A DNA stretch of 64,000 bases from Sphingomonas japonica (GTDB lineage: Bacteria > Pseudomonadota > Alphaproteobacteria > Sphingomonadales > Sphingomonadaceae), in assembly GCF_006346325.1 (NCBI RefSeq), contig NZ_VDYR01000001.1, positions 1,240,001 to 1,304,000 on the forward strand, written 5' to 3'. Below, one piece after another: positions 7,499 to 14,783 of the stretch. Each line of letters starts with the position of its first letter. Positions within the stretch are counted from its first letter, which is position 1. A program made the position numbers and the translations under genes. Below the pieces are notes generated by a model. That model was not told the DNA's origin. It was given only the letters and a program-made list of their open reading frames with translations, and ran no database searches.

Positions 7499-7775
7499 CT
7501 AACGCCCGCCACTTTCTAGCGCCTCATACCAATCGGCGTAGGGTCCCGTTCGGGCCAGATGGCGATTGAGGTCAGGCGCACCATCGTTCCACCAAACGGG
7601 CCCCCGTTCCCCCAACCCGCGCTTCGCAATATCGACGGCAGCATGCGCCGCCGTTTTCGCGGCGGCGTTGCCGGCTTTGCGAGCCTTGGCCACAGCACTG
7701 CGAGCAGCCATCAATTCCTTGACCAGCCGATCCCGCTCCTCAGGCGCTAGCGCGGGATTGGAGAGACGCCATAAC
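7499..7775 (-). pseudogene. C-terminal fragment of a hypothetical protein cut by an IS3 remnant
   Basis: On the minus strand about 90 residues are protein-like: a charged alanine-rich helix (EERDRLVKELMAARSAVAKA) and a conserved-looking end with GPVWWNDGAPDLN and GPYADWYEALE, which I associate with an uncharacterised alphaproteobacterial family. The open frame continues upstream to 7831, but those residues lie in the IS3 transposase region and are out of frame with it, so they are an accident of the junction. The N-terminal portion of the host gene is missing. No ribosome site or proper start exists at the junction, so it is very probably dead. Confidence 0.6.
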
Positions 7776-8532
7776 GCTCGCGCACGACCCGCCTGCCCGA
7801 GATCGACGTATCGACTACCGCTGCCAGACACTCGCGCGTCACGTCATCGACGACGTTCAGCACCCGGAACCGGCGACCCGTGGCGAGTTGATCGTGGACG
7901 AAGTTCAGGCTCCAGCGCTGGTTAGGGAGTGCCAGCACCGGCGCAGGTGCCCGCGCGCCAACGGCGCGCCTTCGTCCCTTCCTGCGACGCACCGTCAAGC
8001 CTTCCTCGCGGTAGAGCCGCTGGGACTTCTTGCGGTTGATCGTGATGCCGTCCCGACGGAGCAAAATGTGCAGCCGCCGATAGCCGAACCGCCGGCGCTG
8101 CTGCGCTAGCTCGCATAGCCGCGACCGCAGGTCGCCATCATCTACCCGGCACGAGCGATACCGCATAATCGTGCGATCCGCCCCGACGACCATGCACGCC
8201 CGCCGCTCGCTCATCCCCAACGTCGCCTGAAGATGTACGACCGCTTGCCGCTTCGCGGCGGGCGCTACCATTTTTTTTGACAGCAGATCCTTCAGACCCG
8301 CATTGTCGAGCATCGTATCAGCGAGCAGCCGCTTGAGCCGCGCGTTCTCCTCCTCGAGCGCCCGCAGCCGCTTCGCGTCGGACACCTCCAGCCCGCCGAA
8401 CTTGGCGTTCCACACGTAATACGTCGCGCTCGACATTCCGTGCCTGCGGCAAAGCTCCGTAACAACCGCGCCCGCCTCGGCCTCCTTCAGGATGCCAATG
8501 ATCTACTCTTCCGAAAACTGCTTCCGCTTCAT
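7772..8532 (-). mobile_element. IS3-family remnant (orfA with stop codon, orfB truncated)
   Basis: The minus strand encodes an IS3-type transposase. OrfA begins at 8532 with MKRKQFSEE, then an in-frame TAG where Gln is expected, then IIGILKEAEAGAVVTELCRR and a leucine-zipper-like segment (LRALEEENARLKRLLADTML). The frame runs through A8 at 8272-8279, the usual frameshift site, into OrfB (helix-turn-helix, RFGYRRLHILLRR, then LNFVHDQLATGRRFRVLNVVDD with the first catalytic Asp). The catalytic core stops at DTSISGRRVVRE (about 7777), so the second Asp and the Glu are lost. The element is immobile and abuts a truncated host gene. I could not define terminal inverted repeats. Confidence 0.8.
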
Positions 8533-8763
8533 CTGTCCGTCCCTTCTCTGGGCCGGACTCTAGCTCCAACTGGAGGAAAGAACGGGGGTCACGTCACGAC
8601 ATTCAGACCACGTTCTGAGATTCTTAATTGCGACCGCTTGTTCATGTTGCAATAGGGCTAAGTTAAATGTGCTGAGTGCATGCAATGACGCGGGAGCTGG
8701 TTGGGATCTCCGACCGACGGAATAGTAGATGCGTAAGCGAAGGCGAGCGAAGCTCCAGGTGAT

Positions 8764-9529
8764 TTAGGCGACGGCCGAGCAGCGCTCTTCTGGTAAGAAG
8801 AACGCAGGCAGGTGCCTCAAGCCGGGACGAGCTAGCAGATAGCCTTGGATGTAGCGGACGCCCATCGCGCGCAGCACGCCATATTCGGCAATAGTCTCGA
8901 TGCCCTCGGCGATAATGGCGATGCCAAGAGACTGCGCTATGCGTACGACCCCCTCTACGATCATCCTGCGGGGGAGGCTTGTCTCGATCCCGCGGACGAG
9001 ATCCATATCGAGCTTGATATAGTCGGTCTGGAACTTGGCCAACAGACCGAGCCCGGCATGTCCCGCCGAAGTCGTCGATGGCGGTGCCAAACCCCATCTT
9101 CCGATACGTCTCGACGATGTTTTTCACGTGATCGGTGTCGGTGATTTCCTCGTTCTCGGTGAACTCGAAGATTAAGCGGTCGGTGGGGAACCCAGTCGCA
9201 CGCGCCGTCTTCAGCGTCAGTTGGATGCAGGCCGTTGGCGAATAGACGGCATTTGGGAGAAAGTTGATCGAGAGCTTGGCACCCGTATCCAAGATTCCAG
9301 CGGCCACCGCACCCTCGATTGCTGCCACCCGACATCTCTGGTCGAAAGCATATCGGTTTTCGGGTGTGACACTGGCGAGAACCTCGGCCGCGCCTTGCCC
9401 GGCGCTTCCCCGGACCAGCGCCTCGAACGCAAAGACGCGGCGTGATGCGACGTCTACGATGGGCTGGAAAGCCATTGCGATGTCGAAATCGCGGTTGCCC
9501 AACTTACAGCCTTGGCACCCGCCCTGCAT
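8764..9529 (-). pseudogene. EAL-domain c-di-GMP phosphodiesterase with one-base frameshift
   Basis: EAL proteins hydrolyse c-di-GMP to pGpG. The first frame (9529 down to about 9072) contains AMAFQPIVDVASRRVFAFEA with the EAL triplet (FEALVRG), INFLPNAVY (metal-binding Asn), FEFTENEEI (Glu) and AIDDFG. The second frame continues with AGHAGLGLLAKFQTDYIKLD (Lys and Asp), then IAEGIET and MGVRYIQGYLLARP. Restoring one base near 9070, where DFGGT should read DFGAG, joins them into a single domain of about 255 residues with all catalytic motifs. No sensor domain is present. Either a recent inactivating deletion or a sequence error explains it. Confidence 0.8.
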
Positions 9530-9738
9530 GTCCGTCTTCCTCTTCGGCCAGGAAACCTATCCGACGAATGCTAAGAGGCTGTTAAGCCAGATAGGGGATG
9601 TGAAAGCCGCTCGCGACGCTTCTTTGATCTTTTTTCCCGTAGCGCTCGGGGTCAATCATGCTCTCTTTCCAGCGTCCTGCGGACAACAACGGTTCCCTTC
9701 AGGTCGCCGCCGTGAATCTTAGGTGTTTGATCCCACAG
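9530..9738. other. Spacer upstream of EAL gene and IS481 element
   Basis: About 210 bases without a gene. It should contain the promoter of the leftward EAL gene. A T-rich run near 9627-9637 is the only compositional feature I noted. Confidence 0.35.
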
Positions 9739-9780
9739 TGTGGTGGTACGATTTGACCATCACGCATGGCGGGAGGAGCT

Positions 9781-10275
9781 ATGGGCCAAGTGCTACACGG
9801 CAGCGCCACGACGACTGAGGCAGTCCGTCGAGCGATACAGCGGAGTGAAGAGAGCGTAAGGGCGCTCGCCTGGCGCCATGGCATCAGTCCGACGACTGTG
9901 CAGAAGTGGCGCAAGCGGTTACATACTGCCGATGCCGCAATGGGGCCGAACGCCATTCATTCCACCGTCCTCACCACCGAGGAGGAGGCGGCCTGTTGCG
10001 CATCGCGGACAGATGCTGGCGGGTTACGCCGAGCGCGTCGGCAACCGCGCTCACGGACCATCCCCAGGCAACGAGGTCGAGCGCAACAGCAGTTTTTTGG
10101 GCCTGCGGCCCGGGACACGGCCACCCGGAGCAGTTCGTTCTCCATGGCCTTGTTGCCGAGCATCGACGCCTACAATCATGGGCGTCGTCTCAAGAAGCTG
10201 CGCGGCCTCACTCCCTACGAATATATCGCACGCATCTCGACAGAATATCCAAGCCGATTCAAGATAGACCCGTAA
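9781..10275 (+). pseudogene. IS481 transposase remnant carrying an internal foreign fragment
   Basis: From ATG 9781 the protein begins MGQVLHGSATTTEAVRRAIQ and continues through a helix-turn-helix (ALAWRHGISPTTVQKWRKR) to STVLTTEEEA, all typical of IS481 transposases. Near the end it resumes with YNHGRRLKKLRGLTPYEYI and PSRFKIDP, the family's C-terminus. Around 200 residues of catalytic core are replaced by about 60 residues of unrelated sequence. That middle segment makes sense only on the opposite strand. A good ribosome site (GGGAGGAG) sits before the ATG, so a truncated DNA-binding protein could still be made. Confidence 0.75.
9990..10150 (-). mobile_element. Fragment of a different IS3-type helix-turn-helix ORF inside the IS481 element
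   Basis: Minus-strand frames read MENELLRVAVSRAAG, then (shifted one base) GRRPKKLLLRSTS, then (shifted again) SVSAVADALGVTRQHLSAMR, which together match the N-terminal helix-turn-helix of an IS3-family transposase. Two frameshifts and loss of both ends make it a relic. Its position exactly in the missing middle of the IS481 transposase suggests nested insertion followed by deletion. Confidence 0.5.
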
Positions 10276-10414
10276 GGCCACATCCCGAGACCGAACACCT
10301 AGCGTCAGATTGAACCACCACGGTCGGTTCTATCCTTCAGTTGCTGATTACCGGATAGCACCTAGCGGCGTCACTCGCTGACTATTACAGTTGGGTCACG
10401 ACGGCTATCCGGAC

Positions 10415-11404
10415 TCATCCCATCCCTGAAAGTCGCGTGCAGTTCCGACCCGCCGATTTTGCGGCATATAACATCGTGTCCGCGCTTTCGAGCCAAGCCG
10501 CGAAGCCGGGGTGGTCGTTCCCAAGCGCAGCAACGCCGAGGCTGGCGGTAACGTTCAATATATTGCCGCCGGACAGTTGAATTGGATGGCGCGCGATCGC
10601 TGTGCGCAGCCTTTCGGCGACCATTAGAGCTTCGTTTCCGTCGGTCTCTGGCAGCAGCATGGCAAACTCCTCGCCGCCCAGCCGCCCGAACATGTCGCTC
10701 GGCCTCAGCATCGACTTTGCGATTTCTGTGAGCTCCATCAGAACTTGGTCGCCTGCCGCGTGGCCGTGCGTGTCATTTACGGACTTGAAATGATCGAGGT
10801 CGATTAAGACCAGGGTTGTAGGCCGGCCATAGCGAAGCGAACGCGCTATTTCGCGCTCCGCTTGTTCGACAAAGCCACGACGGGTAAGGGCACCTGTCAA
10901 ATGATCTACTTGAGCGATCATGCGAAGTTCGAGTTCGTCGCAGACGATATTCGCAAAATTCTTCAATATCGCGATATCGGTCGGGCTAAACACACGACGG
11001 CCGCTGTCCATCGCGCACAAGGCTCCAATGTTGTATCCCTCCGGTGTCCGCAGCGGAACCCCGGCATAGCTGCGGATATGTGGTGGGCCGATCACTAACG
11101 GGCTCATCGCGAACCGCGGATCACGCCGGGCGTCCTCGATTATCAACGGCTCGCGTCGCTGAATGGTATGGGTGCAGAAAGACACCGAACGTGGGGTTTC
11201 GTTCTGGTCGATTCCGCGCTTGGCCTTGAACCATTGGCGATTACGGTCGACCAGCGTCACCGTCGCCACCGGCACGGCAAGCACAGTTCGAACTAAGGTC
11301 ACGATCTTTTCGAAAGGCTCCTCGATGGTGGTATCGAGCACATCCAGGCGGTGAAGCGCCGCGACGCGTGCGTCGTCATCGTGAAGACGAGAATCAAGCA
11401 TCAC
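10415..11404 (-). CDS. GAF-GGDEF diguanylate cyclase
   Basis: A 329-residue cytoplasmic protein. Residues about 10-160 form a GAF-like sensor of the type starting VAALHRLDVLDTTIEEPFEK and containing DRNRQWFKAKRG, HTIQRREPLIIEDA and IRSYAGVPL. Residues about 165-325 are a GGDEF domain with an intact active site (RLGGEEFAMLL), the substrate motif DLDHFKSVNDTHGHAAGDQVL and an inhibitory I-site RPSD five residues before GGEEF. It should make c-di-GMP from two GTP and be product-inhibited. The start overlaps the end of the small upstream gene (11394-11633), implying translational coupling. The ligand of the GAF domain cannot be inferred. Confidence 0.9.
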   Translation of the reverse strand: MMLDSRLHDDDARVAALHRLDVLDTTIEEPFEKIVTLVRTVLAVPVATVTLVDRNRQWFKAKRGIDQNETPRSVSFCTHTIQRREPLIIEDARRDPRFAMSPLVIGPPHIRSYAGVPLRTPEGYNIGALCAMDSGRRVFSPTDIAILKNFANIVCDELELRMIAQVDHLTGALTRRGFVEQAEREIARSLRYGRPTTLVLIDLDHFKSVNDTHGHAAGDQVLMELTEIAKSMLRPSDMFGRLGGEEFAMLLPETDGNEALMVAERLRTAIARHPIQLSGGNILNVTASLGVAALGNDHPGFAAWLESADTMLYAAKSAGRNCTRLSGMG

Positions 11405-11633
11405 TCGAACCCTTCATAAATGCTCGAATTGCTACCGAAAGCTCCGAGGCATAGCTGTCCACCAAGGTGCGAACGCTGGCTTCGACCATGTCATCCCGGA
11501 TCCCTGCTGCCTTCATATTGGCTATCAGCGCCGCTAAGTTTGCCTGATGCCGGTTGACGCTGTCGAGCAACTCCGCCGGGATCTCCAATGGTTCAGCTGC
11601 GCTCGGTCTGGGAAGAAGTTCATCGATCCGCAT
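11394..11633 (-). CDS. Small helical protein coupled to the GAF-GGDEF cyclase
   Basis: A 79-residue protein, MRIDELLPRPSAAEPLEIPA onward, predicted helical, with a segment LLDSVNRHQANLAALIANMK followed by VEASVRTLVDSYASELSVAIRAFM. No transmembrane segment or known domain is visible. It overlaps the start of the diguanylate cyclase gene by 11 bases, so the two are probably co-translated, and a partner or modulator role is a reasonable guess. The sequence is free of interruptions and has normal codon use for the region. Confidence 0.6.
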   Translation of the reverse strand: MRIDELLPRPSAAEPLEIPAELLDSVNRHQANLAALIANMKAAGIRDDMVEASVRTLVDSYASELSVAIRAFMKGSSDA

Positions 11634-11728
11634 CGGCTATCCTCTCGCTACCCGCGTTACGATTGGGCTACGCCGAGAGGGTTAAGATTGCGGAAGCGGC
11701 GTTACAGCAACGCTGCCGGGCTGATCGG

Positions 11729-12028
11729 CTAGGCGGAGCCGCAGATTCCGGGCCGCCTGACCTCGATCATCCGAAGCGGCTCTGGCCGCTGACATCTGCA
11801 TTGCGGTAGGTGTTTCGACAGGAACCGCGCGATCACGGCCCATCGACGTAAGTTGCCGCGAGCCCTTCGCTGCTGAGCCAGTGTCCAAATGCACGACGCT
11901 CGCGACATAGCGGCGGCGCTATGGCCATATCTGCCGGCCCGGAGATGGTCGTCGTAGCTTTCGATCAGAGTCGCGAACGAGTTGCTCGGATCTTCGGTGC
12001 GGAAGTGTAGTGAAAGGGGTTTGGCCAT
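11729..12028 (-). CDS. Possible hypothetical protein, doubtful
   Basis: An open frame of 99 residues starting MAKPLSLHFRTEDPSNSFAT, with a plausible purine-rich ribosome site (AGGGGATGG). The first 65 or so residues look protein-like (ESYDDHLRAGRYGHSAAAM, then WAVIARFLSKHLPQC). The rest is arginine- and cysteine-rich, as in out-of-frame sequence, so the gene may be truncated or frameshifted. It lies between the cyclase operon and an IS3 remnant, a region with several relics. Confidence 0.3.
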   Translation of the reverse strand: MAKPLSLHFRTEDPSNSFATLIESYDDHLRAGRYGHSAAAMSRASCIWTLAQQRRARGNLRRWAVIARFLSKHLPQCRCQRPEPLRMIEVRRPGICGSA

Positions 12029-12054
12029 TTATCCATCCCCTGCGGACGAGAGAC

Positions 12055-12440
12055 CGACGTTGCGGACTTCGTATCGGACGCGCTGTTCGACGGCCGGCGG
12101 CTCCGCGCGCTGACGGTGGTCGATGCGTTCACTCGTGAGGCGCTGGCGATCGACGTCGATTAGGGCATCAAAGGCGAGCAGGTGGTCGCGACGATGACGC
12201 GGATCGCGCCGTCGCGCGGGGCACTCAGGACCATCCGAGTGGACAATGGCCCCGAGTTCATCTCGAAAGCGCTCGATCGCTGGGCAAACGAGAATGGCGT
12301 CACGCTTGACTTCAGCCGGCGGGCAAGCCGACGGATAACGCGTTCGTGGAATCGTTCAACGGCCCCTGCGCGACGAATGGCCTGAACGCGCTCTGGTTCC
12401 TGTCGCTGGAGGACGCCCGAGCCAAGATCGCCGCTGAATG
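12055..12440 (+). mobile_element. IS3-family orfB remnant
   Basis: Plus-strand pieces of an IS3-type integrase core are visible: DFVSDALFDGRRLRALTVVD with the first catalytic Asp, AFTREALAIDVD, a TAG stop, then GIKGEQVVATMTRIA, IRVDNGPEFISKALDRWA with the second Asp, GVTLDFSR, and after a frameshift the Glu motif (FVESFNG) and LSLEDARAKI. Both ends are missing. The sequence differs from the 7.8-8.5 kb IS3 remnant, so it derives from a separate insertion. Confidence 0.8.
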
Positions 12441-12649
12441 AACGCTGGATACTCACCCTCGAACCGGATGAGAAACCGGGGGACCTTCACATCAAAACGT
12501 GTGACTCCCTTGCTCGCGAATGCCTGATAGCTTGCCTATCCTGCCCGTCTTACCAGCCGATGTATTTGGCCTGACACTGCCCGCGTGGTACATGCGCGAC
12601 GCTATTTTGACAGCGCGGCGTTTACCGACAAGGGTACGACGAGACTTTG

Positions 12650-14137
12650 ATGACGACCACCTCCGGCCCCAAGACAAGCGATCCTCTGTTCGAGGTTGCG
12701 GGCACCGCCCGGATGGCGACCGTCTTTGTAAAAGCCATCGAAGGCCGCTTTCTGATTGCCGCTGCAAACGACGCATTCCTGGCCCTGTCCGGTTATGATC
12801 GACTAAAACTCGAAGACACATCGCTGACCAAATTCCTCGGCAGACTGACTGATGCGACGACAGCAGCGTCCGTGCGCCGGGCCGTGGAGGCGCAAAAGAG
12901 TGGCGCGTGGGAAACCCAGTGTCGCCGATCCGACGGCTCCGAGTTTCTTGCCGCCATATTCCTCACCCCGGTACCCGAGGAAGAAAACAAGATATACCGC
13001 TATTTCCTGTCACTGATCGACATCGGGGCGCCAGTCGCGAGGCTGCTCGATCAGCGCAACGAACTCCATGCGCTGTATGAAAACGCGCCTGGTTTCATTG
13101 CGACGTCAACGGGGCCGAACCACCAGTTCACCTTCGCCAACGCCGCCTACAAGAGGTTCGTACGCCGAGACGATCTGGTGGGACGAACAGTGGCCGAAGC
13201 GATCCCGGAGATCGTCACGCAGGGCTTTGTGGACCTTCTCGATACGGTGTTCAGGACAGGGGAACCGTTCGAAGGTCGCAATATAGAGATGGCGATCACA
13301 GACGCAAAAACTGGCAAGTCGCAAACTCGTTATTGTGACTTTGTCTACCAGGCGGTCCGAGATGCCGGCGGGAAAATTGTGGGGCTGTTTTGCGAAGGGT
13401 ACGACGTCACCGCGCAACGCGAGTCCGCTGAAGCCTTGGCTGAGCTCCAATCCGAACTGATCCACCTGTCGCGCGTCAATGCCATGGGCGCCATGGCCAC
13501 GACCCTGGCCCATGAGCTCAATCAACCGTTGAGCGCGATCACCAACTATGCGGTTGGCGCGCAGCGTCTTCTAAACGCCCCCGATAGCGATCCGGCGCGT
13601 CTCTCCAACGTTCTCCGCTCCATAGAGGAGGCCTCGCACCGTGCCGGCGAGATTATCCGCAACCTGCGGGAACTTACCCGCAGGCGCGAGCCCGCACGTA
13701 TCGACTTCGATCTGAAGGTCGCGGCCTCGGAGTGCCTGCGGCTGGTTCGCGCAACGGCGTCGCCGGGGATAGCCTTTGTCGATGCGGTGCCCGACGCAAT
13801 GATGCTGGCTGCGGACCGGATCCAGATCCAGCAAGTCATCATCAATCTGTTGCGAAACGCCTGCGATGCCGTGCGAGATAGCGATCGCCAGGAAATCGTC
13901 CTGGGGGCATTGAGCGACGGTACGAGTGACGTTCTTTACGTCTGCGATACCGGCCCTGGGCTCGAGCTCGAGGCGGCCCGCAATATCTTCTCCTGGTCCG
14001 ATACCGCCAAGGAGGGCGGAATGGGACTTGGCCTCTCGATATGTCGGACAATCATTGAGGGTCATCGCGGGCGCATCTGGCTAGAGCAAAGCGGTCCGCA
14101 AGGGTCTGAATTCCGCTTTTCACTACCCCGCGCCTGA
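12650..14137 (+). CDS. PAS-domain sensor histidine kinase, FixL-like
   Basis: A soluble kinase of about 495 residues. Two PAS-like domains (about residues 15-130, with FLIAAANDAFLALSGYDR, and about 145-265, with ENAPGFIATSTGP) precede a HisKA domain whose phospho-acceptor is in LAHELNQPLSAITNYA, and a HATPase domain with NLLRNACDAV (N box), DTGPGLE (G1) and GMGLGLSICRTI (G2). The FixL/DctB-type HELNQPL box predicts pairing with a FixJ-type regulator such as that at 16.8 kb. A TTG at 12647 lies directly before the ATG used here. No heme-binding residue assignment can be made by eye, so the signal is unknown. Confidence 0.88.
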   Translation: MTTTSGPKTSDPLFEVAGTARMATVFVKAIEGRFLIAAANDAFLALSGYDRLKLEDTSLTKFLGRLTDATTAASVRRAVEAQKSGAWETQCRRSDGSEFLAAIFLTPVPEEENKIYRYFLSLIDIGAPVARLLDQRNELHALYENAPGFIATSTGPNHQFTFANAAYKRFVRRDDLVGRTVAEAIPEIVTQGFVDLLDTVFRTGEPFEGRNIEMAITDAKTGKSQTRYCDFVYQAVRDAGGKIVGLFCEGYDVTAQRESAEALAELQSELIHLSRVNAMGAMATTLAHELNQPLSAITNYAVGAQRLLNAPDSDPARLSNVLRSIEEASHRAGEIIRNLRELTRRREPARIDFDLKVAASECLRLVRATASPGIAFVDAVPDAMMLAADRIQIQQVIINLLRNACDAVRDSDRQEIVLGALSDGTSDVLYVCDTGPGLELEAARNIFSWSDTAKEGGMGLGLSICRTIIEGHRGRIWLEQSGPQGSEFRFSLPRA

Positions 14138-14153
14138 CGTCGCGGGCGCGGGT

Positions 14154-14194
14154 GCCGGGGCCCTATCGCAGATCGGGGGGCGCAGGGCCCCGGC
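14154..14194. terminator. Bidirectional terminator-like hairpin
   Basis: An 11-bp perfect stem (GCCGGGGCCCT with AGGGCCCCGGC) with a 19-base loop sits between the convergent kinase and BLUF genes. It lacks a U-tract on either side, so its terminator role is inferred from position and stem strength. Confidence 0.5.
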
Positions 14195-14318
14195 TGGTCG
14201 CGGCAACACGGCCTATCGCGACACGCCCGCTGCGAATTGTTTAGTCGGTTGACCCTTTCATACGACTTGACCAAGGCACCGCAATTCTACGGTATGCCGA
14301 AGGCACAATGCGCAAGCA

Positions 14319-14783
14319 TCAGCTCGCAGCAAATTCGCAGAGCAGGTCTGTCAACCATTCAGCGGCACGCCGCCGATCGACCGTAGATGGGTTGCCGAGA
14401 AGCCGGGTCACGTGACGGGAAACGAACTGCGAAGGCCCAAAATACGCCATGCTCCACTCGGTAAAGCGGCGGTTCGGAATGATCTGGCGCTCCACGACAC
14501 GCAAATCGTCGTGACGTGCATCCCGACGCAGCGCCACCATGAGGCGTTCGATAGCATTGGCGTCGCCTTCGATGACCTGAGCAAAATGCGTTCCGGTAAA
14601 TAGCAGGGCGCCGGTCAGGCCAACGCGCGAATTGCGACGACGCGCGGTGTCGACAACGCTGCTGATTACTCGTTGTGACTGATCGCTCGAGACGGTGCTC
14701 CGGCTGATGTAGAGAAGTGACTCGATCACCGGGTCTCTCGCGCCCAGATTGCTTGTGCACCCTACCTTCGCTTCAGAGCTCAT
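14319..14783 (-). CDS. Stand-alone BLUF blue-light photoreceptor
   Basis: A 154-residue BLUF (FAD-binding) protein. The chromophore residues are all present: Tyr25 in SLLYISRST, Asn51 in RRNSRVGLTGALL, Gln69 in HFAQVIEGD, and Trp110 with Met112 in EWSMAYF. After the BLUF core a C-terminal helical cap (about residues 118-154) resembles the extension of short BLUF proteins. The ATG overlaps the stop of the upstream GGDEF-EAL gene (ATGA at 14780-14783), so the two are translationally coupled. The natural inference is that light-induced changes in this protein alter the turnover activity of its neighbour, doing in trans what BlrP1- or BluF/YcgF-type fusions do in cis. Confidence 0.9.
   Translation of the reverse strand: MSSEAKVGCTSNLGARDPVIESLLYISRSTVSSDQSQRVISSVVDTARRRNSRVGLTGALLFTGTHFAQVIEGDANAIERLMVALRRDARHDDLRVVERQIIPNRRFTEWSMAYFGPSQFVSRHVTRLLGNPSTVDRRRAAEWLTDLLCEFAAS

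Larger units (their letters stand above)
9739..10322 (+). mobile_element. Internally deleted IS481-family element
   Basis: Imperfect terminal inverted repeats frame the element: GTGGTGGTACGATTTGAC at the left (9740-9757) and the complement of GTGGTGGTTCAATCTGAC at the right (10304-10321), 15 of 18 identical. Inside, the transposase N-terminus and C-terminus are recognisable but the DDE core is gone, so the element is about 0.58 kb rather than the usual 1.1 kb or so. It could move only if an intact relative supplies transposase. Confidence 0.7.
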
